Assembly (NCBI GenBank): GCA_015832175.1 | Contig: WJXW01000007.1 | Location: 1,488,001-1,552,000 of the forward strand | From: Paraphaeosphaeria minitans | Taxonomy: Eukaryota > Ascomycota > Dothideomycetes > Pleosporales > Didymosphaeriaceae | Length of the DNA: 64,000 bases | Direction of reading: 5' to 3' | Shown: in pieces, positions 23,981-35,500 of the stretch | Numbering within the stretch: the first letter of the stretch is position 1 | How the letters are laid out: the number at the start of each line of letters is the position of its first letter | The notes under the pieces: model-generated | What the model saw: only the letters and a program-made list of their open reading frames with translations | Told to the model about the DNA's origin: nothing | The model's database searches: none | Translations under genes and position numbers: made by a program

Positions 23981-25506
23981 ATGCAGTCAATCTACCTCCT
24001 TGTCGGTACGCTGCTCGCCTGCCATGGGCTCTACCTCTTCATCAAACGGCGCATCCACGTGAGGAATTTGCCGCCGAAGTATTGGACAATCGACCCATTC
24101 ATGAACTTCGATTGGATTTTTTCGACAGCCATGAATGCAAACATGCAACTTACACTTTTCGAAAAATATGGCCATACTTATCGACTATCTAAGTTGACTA
24201 ATCCGATGGCCACCATCATAACATGTCATCCGGAAAGCGCATACACTATACTAGCAGGACAGGATTGGGGTGTTGAGTTCCGCAAGCCAGGCATGGGGCA
24301 GCTACTTGGGAGTGCTTTCATTTGCACAGACGGGTCCGAATGGAAGAGGAGTAGGAAGATGATCAGACCGGCATTCAATCGACCGAATATTGACAACTTT
24401 GACGTCCTGGAAGGAGTTGCAGATAAGATCATTGCGAATATCGAAGCTGCGGATGGCAACGTGGAGATGGGCTCATTGATGTATGATGCTGTGAGTGCTA
24501 GCAAGCTCATGGGGTTACCAGACGGTGATATCTGACTCAAAGACAGCTGATGCACTCTTCTATGCAGTTCATTCTAGGGTTAGACTCGACAGTGGAAAAT
24601 GACGGTAGGCCCATGGATGTCCAGACGTTCAGCAAGCTTTGGCAAGAGGGTCTGCTTGGCATGGGCATTCGACTTCTACTCGGAGGAAGCTTTTCCAAAA
24701 CTTTCCTTCCCAAAGCACGTTATCAAGATGTGTGCAACCGGATCCACAGTTTCATCGACTTTGCCATCGATGCATGCGGCAAAGAAGGCTCAGACTCAGC
24801 AAAGAAGACAAAGACCATGGCCGAGATTGTGAAACCCCAAGCAGAAGACCGAGCCGATGCCCGTAGCCAGCTCGCGCAGACACTGCTAGCATCACAGGAC
24901 ACGACCGGGGTTCTGACGTGCAACGTTTTCCACCTCCTGTCCTCCCGTCCCAATGTGTGGGCCCAGTTACGCAAAGAAGTTTCATCTGCAGGCCCGGAAT
25001 TACTCACATGGGAAGGGCTCCGCTTGAACACGACCATCCAAAACATACTTTTAGAAACATTACGCCTCCGTCCCGTCTTTCCACAAACTGGTCGGTTTGC
25101 CATCCGTGACACAGTGCTCCCCTCTGGCGGGGGTCCCAATCATGACCAACCGCTCCTCGTGCCCGCTGGAACGTTTGCAATTTCGAGCTCGTGGGGGGTG
25201 CACGTCTCCAAGGAAATTTATGGGCCTGATGCAGATGAGTGGAAGCCCGACAGATGGAACAATTTCAAGCCGGGTAGCAGTGAATTTTTGGCTTTTGGAG
25301 CTGGACGTAGGGCATGTGTGGGAAAAGATAAGGCATTGGCCGAGGCAGCGTATTTGCTTGTTAGGTTGGTGAAGCGGTTTGAAAGCTTTGAGAGCCGGAC
25401 GCCGGAGTGGAAGCCGGACGCCACCTTCTCAATGAAAAACAAGAAAGGGTACCAGATTACTTTCAAGGTCCAGGATGGCTCCGGCCAGGACAAAAACATT
25501 ATGTAA
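23981..25506 (+). CDS. Cytochrome P450, CYP52-like, one intron
   Basis: Two exons, 23,981-24,490 and 24,547-25,506, give 489 aa, the usual P450 length. The 56-nt intron has a GTGAGT donor, a CTGAC branch and a CAG acceptor. The start is the first ATG, just before a hydrophobic N-terminal anchor (residues about 4-20), so the protein should sit in the ER membrane. Motifs: C-helix W-K-R-S-R, I-helix A-S-Q-D-T-T (Ser where Gly is usual), E-T-L-R as the ExxR pair (340-343), P-D-R-W, and the heme loop F-G-A-G-R-R-A-C-V-G with Cys about 427. The overall pattern resembles CYP52-clan alkane/fatty-acid hydroxylases; the substrate is inferred, not seen. It is intact and unmutated although RIP-mutated repeats end about 380 bp upstream. 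An MFS gene follows on the same strand. Confidence 0.9.
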
Positions 25507-26248
25507 GGTACCATGCATTCAGGAATTAGGATGAGTTCGAAGTTTGTTCCTAAATTACTGTTGTAAGTCGCATCATCGATATCTTGTCACCACTTAGAGC
25601 ATCTACCAGATCGTGCCGTACCCAGGTCAACTTCGCACCAGCAGACCATACATGGCTTTCCGATGCCCTGGTCCTATATATATCGGTTACGTAATTTCTG
25701 TGCACCAAACATCGGGTAGGTATTATGTCGCAGACTCCCATGGTTCTCTCTGTCTCTCAACACTGTTGGCCGCTTCAGCCGTCTCTATGCGACGAGCCGT
25801 GGAGAGCGCGCTCCTAAAGCGGAACCTTTTGGGTAGACCATGGCCCTATCTTTACGATCTTTCACGTCAATTACACCTGTGCGTCCAACCTTGCCATTGT
25901 GGGTTTGCTTTTACGCTGTGTCGCACCACAACACCATGTAGCCGCGGAATGTACGGTTGCACATGACCATACATAGTACAACAGCGTAAGAACGTAAGCG
26001 CTCAAAAACAAGCCGGAACGGATCCGACTGGATGCATTGTCCAACTCAGATCGATCGGTACTGTGCTCACGGTGTTTGCGCCCGGACCACGGTATGTACC
26101 CTTGGAACGTCATGTGCATTCCTCACGCCCTCTTGGCGGGGTATATACAACAACAGCGTGGACGTGCTTCTACCTCTCTTTCTGTTGTGGAACATTGCGT
26201 GCTTTTTTCCCTTCGTTTTCGACCTGCTCGCGCAGGTTTACCGGCAGC
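25507..26248. other. Intergenic region between P450 and MFS genes
   Basis: 742 bp with no convincing gene. It holds a tatatata run near 25,676 and a TATA-like box at 26,141, and should contain the P450 3' end and the MFS promoter. Confidence 0.6.
26141..26147 (+). promoter_or_regulatory. TATA-like box of the MFS gene
   Basis: The sequence gtatata lies 102 bp upstream of the MFS start codon and is followed by a pyrimidine-rich leader (ctacctctctttctg), a common fungal promoter pattern. Confidence 0.4.
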
Positions 26249-27949
26249 ATGTCTGCGCCGGATTCGAACTCGGAGTCTATCACCAAGGGCAAGGGATACT
26301 CGGAAAATGAAGACCTAGAATGGGAGACTCTGGAGGCAGGGTCGAAATTTGGATCGGAAGAAAAAGAGAAAGAGGCGCGTGAGGGCGGGCGGCAAGCATG
26401 GCTAACTGTCGTAGGATCGTCTCTGATCTATTTTGCGACGTTGGGCACGACGAATTCTTTTGGTTTTTTTCAAAACTACTACGAGAACACCTTTCTCCAA
26501 GGGGTTCCGGCTTCGACTATATCCTTCGTTGGGACACTGCAGATCACACTTACGAACGTTCTTGCTGCACCCGCCGGTGCCCTTTTTGATTGCTATGGGC
26601 TCAAGGTACGCAGATCTGTGCTTAATTAACCATAAGCCGGGAAGTTTGCGCGTCCTCTATTGGAAGACGCAGCATTGCAGTACCTGAACCATCTACGGTG
26701 CTCAAACTCAAGCTGACCGGGGTCCAGGCACTGTACATTTTCTCCGGGATTAGCTGCTCAGGCGCATTCCTAGCTCTCTCCTTCATTCACTCCGGTTCAC
26801 TCTCGCAGCTATTCCTTGTTCAGGGCGTTCTTCTCGGTCTTGCAAACGCTTGTGGATCGCAGCCAGCCCTCGTGGTAGTGGGACAGCATTTCGAGCGCCG
26901 ACGTGCGCTAGTAATGGGAATTGTTGCTGCCGCAGGCAGTGTCGGTGGTGTCTGTTTCCCTGCCCTCCTCGCCAAATTGGCAGACGAGAAGCAGATAGGT
27001 TATGCCTGGTCCTTGAGGGTTGTATCGGGGGTCATTTTGTGCGTAACACAGCTCCCACCCTAAACGTGTGGAACTGATCTAGAGATTTACGATTAGGCTT
27101 TGTTACATCGTCGCAATATTGATATCCACGACCAATATGACCAAGCAGTCATCAATTTCCTGGACGAGGCTTGTTGATCTTCGGGGATTTCGGGACAGTC
27201 GTTACTCGGTCTTGGCTGTTGGAGCTTTCGTAGCCATGCTGGGACAGTTCATACCCTACTACTATATTAGTACATTCTGTCCCATTTCACATGGAATCCA
27301 ATAGATTTCTTACATATCTAGGTACATATGTGCAAGCCACCAACCCCATATCATCCGCTAAAGACTATCTTTTACCCCTTATGAATGCCTCTAGCATCAT
27401 TGGGCGCATCTTGTATGTATTTCCAGCACCCCACTTCTTTGATCCCCAAGCTAATTGTCAACGCCAGAGGCGGTCTCGCAGCCGACTCGGCCGGAGCTGG
27501 TAACACGGTCTACCCGATGACTATCCTCTCCGGTCTACTCTGCTTAGGCACCTGGGCTGTCACTTCGTCTATCCCTCTGCTCATCACCTTCGTCTTGCTG
27601 TACGGATTTTGCAGCGGCGTTTTCATCGCAGTTCTACCAGTCATCGTTTCGCAGATCACGCCCGCAGATAAGAGGGGAGGAAGAATAGGTGCTTTCTACA
27701 TGGTTTCTGCGGTGGCGCAGTTGGTGGGGAGTCCCATCGGTGGAGCGCTGATACAAGATGGAAGCGGACTGGGCAGTGATCAGGCGACGGGATATTTGGG
27801 GTTGATAGTATTTGCAGTGAGTTGTTACAGTCAGGAGTGTATGATGAATGAGATACTAACTTACACAGGGAACGACACTTTTGGTGGGCGGCATTGTAAT
27901 TTTGATCAGTAGACTACTGCACGATCGGAACCTACGATCGAGGTATTGA
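26249..27949 (+). CDS. MFS transporter, monocarboxylate-transporter-like, six exons
   Basis: Exons 26,249-26,605, 26,728-27,038, 27,097-27,269, 27,322-27,412, 27,468-27,816 and 27,869-27,949 join in frame to 453 aa, the normal length for this family. All five introns have GT and AG ends; sizes are 122, 58, 52, 55 and 52 nt. An acidic cytosolic N-terminus (about 50 aa) precedes about 12 membrane segments. TM1 is followed by G-F-F-Q-N-Y-Y, a pattern of fungal MCT-type (SLC16-like) carriers, and the central loop carries V-D-L-R-G-F-R-D. These carriers move monocarboxylates or export metabolites at the plasma membrane; the substrate cannot be told. It may serve the P450 next door. The gene looks intact, and a simple ORF view would wrongly show it broken. 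Confidence 0.88.
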
Positions 27950-28530
27950 CAGTCTTCGAATATGGATCGGAAAGTGGTGTCTGGAGATCGAGTGGGTAGC
28001 GCCATATGAAGGTCTTCGGATGTACAATAATATTCTATGTGTATGTCAGCTCATAGCGGCTATCCGCCTGTTGTATTGTCTTGGATGTAAGGTTTATGGC
28101 CAGGATAAAGTGCGTGATCCTGTGTGAGGAGGCACAGATCATCTTTCAATCAACCAAACGCTGGTTTTTAACCTGACAACTTTTGATATACATCATGTTC
28201 ACAAGCCCACGAGCCCGGGCCCAACGGATGAAAACACGTGACTCCGCGTCCGTAGCTTACTCGTTCGGGCTAGGTAATACGGTACACTATGTCGCGTCTC
28301 AGCGCTTCGAACACTCCACTCGCCTGGCAACTTTACACTTGCTTGCTTCACGATTCTGGGTAGAAAACTTTCTACCGCTGGTTGAAAATACGACACCGAC
28401 GTCTTTTCGAGAGAGTTACTTCCAGTAGGTAATGACAAGCGCACATTCCTAAGAGATAGACCTCGCTTTCGCAGGTAACAACGCATTGCGCACCCGCGTT
28501 CGGGCTACCATCGACCAAAACGCTATCTTA
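27950..28530. other. Intergenic region downstream of the MFS gene
   Basis: Nearly 580 bp, GC-balanced, no gene recognised. It ends at the TTA where the Harbinger fragment begins. In the uninterrupted chromosome it would have joined the RecQ region at 49,136, but I could not read a RecQ start in it. Confidence 0.5.
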
Positions 28531-28759
28531 GGGCCTGTTCGGTAGACGTGATCTGGAGGCTTGATCTCATCTCGATTACTAGATCCAGTTAGGCTCACAT
28601 TGAGATCACGCCGTGTTCGGTTCGAGCGTGATCTCAACGTCATAAATAGAGGTCTGATCTGGGAGCAATTAACTAGCTAAATTAAACCCTGCTAGTGCTG
28701 ACAGGATCCACGTTTATACCTATTTGAGCGTGAGATCATGAGTTGAACTGAGCACAAGG
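28531..28759 (+). mobile_element. PIF/Harbinger terminal fragment, not RIP-mutated
   Basis: The first 229 bp of a Harbinger element starting GGGCCTGTTCGGT, preceded by TTA. They are collinear with the first 229 bp of the full element at 28,763, but all differences are C-to-T or G-to-A in the latter. The fragment stops exactly at the TTA where the full element inserted. The rest of this first copy is not found after 32,061. Confidence 0.85.
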
Positions 28760-29299
28760 TTAGGGCCTGTTCGGTAGACGTGATCTGGAGGCTTAATCTC
28801 ATCTTAATTACTAGATCTAGTTAGGCTCACATTAAGATCACGCTGTGTTTGGTTTGAGCGTGATCTTAACGTTATAAATAGAGGTCTAATTTAGGAGCAA
28901 TTAACTAGCTAAATTAAACCCTACTAGTGCTAACAGGATCTATATTTATACCTATTTAAGCGTAAGATTATAAGTTAAACTAAGTATAAAGTTAGGAGGT
29001 CTATTTTATTTAATTTTAGAGCTTTTTAACGCTATAATACTTAGCAGAGAGGCCCTTATAGGCGTTATAAGAGTGTTAATAGTAATAACTTTAGTATTAA
29101 TTAACGCTATAGAAAAGACTCTAGTGCCACCTATAGGCGTAATTAAATACGTAGAGGATATGTGCCTAGGTCTAGCTTAGCTAGCTAGGTGCCTTATTAA
29201 TAACCTATACCTATATAAGGAGACGCGACTCTAGCGGAGTATATTTAAGGCTCTTATTACTTACTATAGATAATATGTTAAGAATAGCTAATAAATTAA

Positions 29300-30320
29300 G
29301 GTAGAGGAGAAACTACTTATATTTCTATACGTCTACGCATAAAGAGCTAGGTAGTAGAAAGTTAAACACTACTATAGGCACTTACTAAGCACAATTACTA
29401 TATATATATATAGAGATTTTATCTAACTCTTACTAACGATAGTAGTAACTTTTATAAAGTCCTTACTATAGTCCTTTTACTATACCTAAAAGTTGTATAT
29501 TTGCCCTCTAGCGCCTACCTAGAGGCTATACGTAATAATCTAAAACGTATACCTTTCTTTAAGGACTGTGTAGGAGCTCTTAATAGATTAAACTTTAAAA
29601 TCTATATACTAGTAAATAACTCTAAATAATATAGAAATTACTATAGATACCTCTCCTAAAACGTATTAGTAACTATTAACTTTAATATAAACTTTATATT
29701 CGTTTTAGCTAGCTAGAAGGGTAGTACTTATAACGCCTAGGTGCTTATAGATGCTTATAAATAAGGATTTACAGCTTCTCTATATAAGTATTATCTAGTA
29801 GACGCTAGGTATACAAATAGCAACATAATACTTATACTATATTACGGCGTACGCTATTACTTTTAAGAGATAGCATAGCTGCTAGATAGTAGGTCTTAAA
29901 TAGTAAAAGAGCTATTTTATTACTAGTATAGTAGTTTCTAAAATGTTATTAAGCGTACGTTTAGCATGTTTAAGCGTTATTAGAGGATTTTTAATAGGTC
30001 TTATAAGTTTAATATTATAACTTAGGTTAAGCTTGTATATACTCTTATAGCTATACACAATCTAATTAATTAAATAGGCAGTATAGGTAAGGACTTTAAG
30101 TAGCTACCTATATACGCTAGTAAGTAGTATAAGAACTTTTTCTAGGAGGTTACTATCGTGGAGGATTAACGCCTAATAAATTAGCCTTTAATAAGGGAGG
30201 AGCAGGAGTTACAGCGTAAGGAAACAGTAGAGGAGATATAGGTATTATATAAATAAGCAATTTAGGAAGGTAAGGTGTAGAAGAGAAAACGTAGGTTACT
30301 AGAGTAGTAATACTATAGAG
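29300..30320 (+). pseudogene. Harbinger DDE transposase, inactivated
   Basis: The frame reads the DDE superfamily core: G-A-L-N-R near 29,575, then N-Y-Y-R-Y-L-S and I-N-F-N near 29,640-29,690, then K-G-S-T-Y-N-A near 29,720, then Y-Y-L-V-D-A-R-Y near 29,790-29,810. In active relatives the first two positions are G-A-L-D and H-D-A. Both Asp residues are Asn here, from G-to-A changes; the third Asp stays. TAG/TAA stops cut the frame several times. This enzyme would cut and paste the element at TWA sites. Confidence 0.85.
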
Positions 30321-30686
30321 GGTAAGTAAAACACTAACTAGCGTATAGACTACTATCGCTAGTTTTAGCGCGTTACACTAATCTACTTTTATATACTTAT
30401 TAACTTTCTATAGAAACTCTATAACCTACTTCTTTTTCTTTAACTTACTATTACCCTCCTAAGTTAGTCTAATAGCGTATAGCTGTAGCTACTTATCGCG
30501 TAGGACACCTAGCTACTTGTTTACCTTATTCTTTACCTAGGTTTTCTACACTAATTAAGGCTTAAGACTTAGATAGAGCTTAGTAATAAAGGGCGACTTA
30601 AAACACTTCGTAATTAGTATTTTTAAGTAGTAGTCTACAACACTATATATTTTTATAAAATAATTAATTACCTTTTACTAGGGATC

Positions 30687-31066
30687 TGTTAGGATCTAAA
30701 ATCTACATAATAGTAAAAAGCCAGTTTTATACCTAGCGGGCGCGTAGTAGGGATTAAGGTGGGATTTAATGCCAGCTACGCCTTAAATAAAGGAGTTACG
30801 TAACTACTCTCTATAGAGCGCTCTCTACGGAGCGCTCCCTAGAGAGCGGCCTTTACTTAGTATATAGGAACGTAAGGATAGGCTCTCTACACTTATATTT
30901 AATCTATTTATTAATCTATTGTTTAGATTCTAGTAGACTAAATTATTAACTTATTACACTTAGTTAAGATACTAACGTATTAATAAGACCTTCTACCTTC
31001 TGTAGGTACTCCTGCCTAAGAACCAACCTTAACCCTTTAGAACTAGCTACCTTCTTAGATTTAATA
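30687..31066 (+). repeat. Solo LTR of the B/C chromovirus family inside the Harbinger element
   Basis: Runs TGTTAGGATC to TTTAATA (decayed TTTAACA). The last ~215 bp match the R-U5 of elements A, B and C. The U3 is different again and holds an inverted repeat around agagcgctctct near 30,815-30,850. Flanks are GGATC and GAATC, a 5-bp duplication with one G-to-A change. Confidence 0.82.
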
Positions 31067-31690
31067 GAATCCTTTAATAGAGCTTCTACTAATTCTATAA
31101 TTTCTATAGCTATATTGCTAACCTACTTACTTAACTTTTTAGCTAAAGTTATTTTTTTATAAAATCTCTTTACTGTAGTTAACGTCTCCGCACGACTTTT
31201 ATAAGGCCTTAGAGTTTTTATCTTATTACTATTCTCCTTACTATTACCTTTAACTATTACTGTAATTAATTAATTAATATCTCTTACCCTAGCTCTATTA
31301 GCAATTATGCTATTAAACAGTCGCTAGTGTAAGTCCTTATACGCTAGAGGCTTTATATAATATTTTTAAGCGTTAAGGTGTTTTTTAAAGTACTCTATTA
31401 GCGCCTAGCTGTCTCCTATAATAACGCTAAACTTATTTATAGTAAATTTAGAGAGGTTGTTTAGCTCTTACTAGACTTTCTAGTCTACCTTATAGCTATT
31501 ATAGCGATTTTTACACTACTAGATAGCTAATACTACGCCTAGCAAAAATACTAAGGCCACTTTTTTAGCTGCCACACGCTATAATATTACTTTATAACTA
31601 GTATTTGCACGTTGCCTATAGTCCTCTACCTACTTTATAAGCGCTAAGAGGAGCGTCTTAATTATATATAGTAACTATAAACTCTAACCC
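31067..31690 (-). pseudogene. Harbinger Myb/SANT-like DNA-binding protein, inactivated
   Basis: Read on the minus strand through TAG/TAA stops, the product shows the fungal Myb/SANT-like domain of Harbinger second genes: C-K-N-R-Y-N-S-Y-K-V-D near 31,480-31,520, then N-N-L-S-K-F-T, then a H-L-N-A-Q-K-Y-Y-I-K-P-L tail. The gene was interrupted by the solo LTR at 30,687-31,066; its 3' part probably lies in 30,330-30,686. In active elements this protein binds the transposon ends together with the transposase. Confidence 0.7.
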
Positions 31691-32342
31691 TAGCTCCTTC
31701 TAGGCGTTAGCGACACTGTAAATGTTAATAGGAATAACACTAGCGTCTATAATAGAGGAAAGAGAGTTAATATTAGCGATAGAGTAGGCGTTAAGCTCTA
31801 TAAGAGCTCTTATAATGCTTTACGCGCTAGAGTACTTAGAGTTAGTATAAAGGATTAATTAATAATACTAAAGTTTAATAAGATAAGACTTTTAGATAGG
31901 TGGTTACTAAATATAGGTTAACCTAGGTATATTAGAAGCGGGTTTTTGGAACAATTTGTATAGCTACACTAACAAAAGATTCTACGCTAGCGCTTTACTA
32001 AAACTGGGCGAGATTAAGCCTAGATTACGATTTGAGATTACGCCCACTAAATAGGCCCTTAAGGGCCTGTTCGGTCGCCGTAATCTTACTCCTTAATTTT
32101 ATCTCACTTCCTATCTATAGTAAGCGTATAATAAGATTAGGGTCGTGTTCTCTTCAAGTGTAATTTTAACGTTATATATAAATAGGTGTAATCTACTTAT
32201 ACTATTCTAACTTAAATAACTTTTACTAGTGCTATAAAAATTTACTTTTATACTTTTTTAAGCCTAAGATTTATAATCTTATTTTACAAATAGGTTTTTA
32301 TTAGGATCTGGCCGCGCACGAGCAGCGGGGCACAAGCTTATT

Positions 32343-32557
32343 TATAATAGGTAGATTACGATATTATTATAGTATTGTAGTATCTAGCGCCAAGGCCTTA
32401 TAGAGGGCCTGTGCGCTAAGTAAGCTAGCTGCGCAAAACCTATAATATATACTAACTTAACATAAGATAAGTATTATTCTATTAATATTATTAAGTTATC
32501 CTTTTACTATCCTTTCTAGTGTAAAGTAAGTACTATTGCCTATAACTAGACCTTACA
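32343..32557 (+). repeat. 5' LTR of element E
   Basis: 215 bp, tataatagg to CCTTACA, same length as the right LTR. Confidence 0.92.
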
Positions 32558-32579
32558 TAATAATACTTCCTCTATAATA

Positions 32580-35500
32580 GTCTAAGCATAGCTTCTAGAG
32601 TTACATAAGCTACTAGTAGGGGGTAGACCTTACTTAAAGCCTCTAAAGGTAGAGAAGACCTTTTTATCTAGTATATAAGAGGAGAGCTAGCAACACGTAA
32701 CTTAAGCCTACTTTTAACGCTTAAGTAGTATATACTAGTTACTAAAAAAAAGCGCGATAAGCTTTACACTATATATTAACTTTATGCTTTAGAAGACAAA
32801 ATCTCCTAATTTAAAAGTATAAGCTAAGCCCCTAGTGTAGTAGCCGCTACTAAGAACATTAAAATCCTATCTACTAATATATATAAGTAGGACGCGCCTA
32901 TAGCGTATATAATAATATATATTAAGCGTGCGCTTTAACCTAAGGACCCTATTAAATATAAAGGTAAGAACTTTAAGGAGTATTATAAATTCTTCTATTT
33001 CTATAAGGTGGCCTTTCGCCTCTTACTATAAGAATTTGTGTAGGATAGAAATAAAGTTATCTAGGTAATGTAGTACCTTATAAGCGACCTAAGAGAACTA
33101 TATTATATACACTATAAGCGCACCTTTAAAGCTAAGGGAGAAATACCTATCTAGAAGTACTTTAAGTAGTATATACTTAACTTACTTTTAGACCTAGTAA
33201 ATTATAGTCTAGAAGCAGCTACAGTGTATACTTAGGTAATATAGTAAAAAGACTAAACTATTTACTCCTTTTTAACCTACCTTAATGTCCTTAAAGATTA
33301 ACTTACACTTTATACTAAGGAGTAAAGAGTGTAGCACCTTTTCTTTAAGCTTAAACCTAAGCTATAGAGGGCTATTACTAACTACTATTAGGTGCCTATA
33401 ACTAGGGAAAATCTTATTGCTTTAGGCTCTACGCTTAAGTGAAACCTACGCTACGCATCTATAATATAGAAGTTAAGCCTACGTTATATATTAAAGAAAT
33501 CTAAAGATACTACGCTAAACTGCTAAACATCTAAAAGTAATAGTAAGACTTAAGATAAGAAAAGTGTTACCTACTATAAGTGCTATAAAACTAGCTACTA
33601 TACTAATAAATGTAGAGGTAGTAATCCTAACTAGACTCCTATACGAGTAAACTATACAGGAAAAGGCTAAGCCTTACCTATAACCTAGGTATAGTAAGGC
33701 GCCTACTAATTTATATCTTACTAGGTATAAAGCGCACGTGTAGCGCAGCTAAAAATATAGGCTTAGAGAGAGAGTTCTAAATAATTCTAAACCTATAAGC
33801 TAATATTAGTTTAATTAGCTAGATTGTTACTATTAAAATAAATCTAAAGCCTATTAAAGGGGCTAAGCTCCCTAAACTAGAATAGATTAAGGCCTAAAGG
33901 TAGAGCACCTACGCTGCCTATGCGCTCTAAATGCGTATTATAGATAATATAGAGGTAAAGTGTAAGATAAAAACTACTATCTATAGCGTTAATAAGAAAG
34001 GGATCCCCCTTCTACTTAGTAACCCTTTTCTATAAAAAGGTAATATCTACCTTAATTACGGCTTACAAATATAGCGCTAGGGCTATACTACAGCTTTAAT
34101 ATAGCTTATTACTATAAGAGAATTTAAAGATAACATAGAGTATACTAGCTTAGATTTATTTCTTTTAGGAGTTTTATAAATAACTAGTGTAAGCTTAGAG
34201 CACCTAGTACATATTAATAAAGTATACGCAGCGTAGATACTACGTATTTCTAATATATTACGCGAATATAGTAATATATTTAATAGAAAAGTAGCGTCTA
34301 TCCTACTAAATTTTAAGAAATCTAATTATGCTATCCCTATTATAGAGGGAAAAGAACCTTATTATAGACTACTCTATAATCTCTTAGAGCGGGAGCTTAA
34401 GGTACTTTAGAAGTATCTAAAAGATACCTTAAAAAAGGAATAGATTAGGCACAGCACTAGCCTAGCTAGAGTACTAATTCTATTTGCCCTTAAGAAAGAT
34501 AGCACACTATAGCTTTATATAGATTATTAGGGCCTTAATATAATTACTATTAAGAATTATTACCTACTACCTTTAGTTAGAGAGACGCTTAACCGCCTAT
34601 TAGGCGTATACTACTATATAACCCTTAATCTTTACAACGCCTACTATAGGATTTAGATCTAGGTAGGAAATAAGTAGAAAACTATATTCTAAACTCGCTA
34701 TAGCTACTTTAAATACTTAGTAATACTATTTAGCTTAACTAATACCCCTATAAGGTTCTAGGTATATATTAATAAGGCACTAGCACTACACCTAGATTAC
34801 ATATATATTATGTATCTAGATAATATACTTATCTATACCTATATTAAGGATCTTACACTTAATTAGCGCGCTATCTATACTGTGCTTAAATTACTGCGTA
34901 AGGCTAAACTTTTTATTAATTTAACTAAGTACATATTTGCCTTAGGTGACGTCTACTTTTTTAGTTTTATTATAACTACGTAAGGAATCCGCGCTAATCC
35001 TATACGCATAGTAACTATTATAGAATAGCTATAGCTAACTAGTATCTAAGAGCTCTAGTTATTTCTAGGCTTTATAAACTTTTATAGGTAATTTATTAAA
35101 GTATATATACGAGAAACTGCTCCTCTCTTAAACCTACTTAAGAAGAACTAAGTGTTCTAATAGTAAGTAAAACCTAATAATACTTTTAAAATACTTAAAA
35201 CGCGCTTCTTAAGTGTACCTATCCTACGCCACTTTAACCCTACACTACTAATCTAATTAGAGACTAATGTATCTACTTTTATAATATATAGTATCCTTTT
35301 ATAGCTATTTAAAGACTAGAAATGGCACCTAGTTACTTTTATGTTAAAAAACTTTAAGCTGCAGAGCTAAATTATAAAGTATATAACTTTAAGCTCCTTG
35401 CTATTATCTACTACTTTAAGTAATAAAGACATTATCTAAATAGCATATAGCACATAATTTAAGTGCTAAGTAATTATAATAACTTATACAGTATGCGCGC

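Larger units (their letters stand above)
28763..32058 (+). mobile_element. PIF/Harbinger DNA transposon, complete, RIP-mutated
   Basis: A 3,296-bp element with terminal inverted repeats (GGGCCTGTTCGGTAGACG on the left, a mutated counterpart on the right) and the 3-bp TTA duplication at 28,760-28,762 and 32,059-32,061 that is typical of PIF/Harbinger. It contains a DDE transposase on the plus strand and a Myb/SANT-like gene on the minus strand, the classical two-gene make-up. A 380-bp solo LTR of the B/C chromovirus family is inserted in its right half. Confidence 0.9.

Noticed and set aside
24491..24546. Apparent stop between two P450 frames
   Set aside because: It lies in a 56-nt intron with a GTGAGT donor, CTGAC branch and CAG acceptor in phase 0.
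25613..25966. Open frames between the P450 and MFS genes
   Set aside because: No domain, no splice support, overlapping frames on both strands. Treated as intergenic.
26605..27912. Apparent frame breaks in the MFS gene suggesting a pseudogene
   Set aside because: All breaks disappear with five GT-AG introns that keep the frame, so the gene is considered intact.
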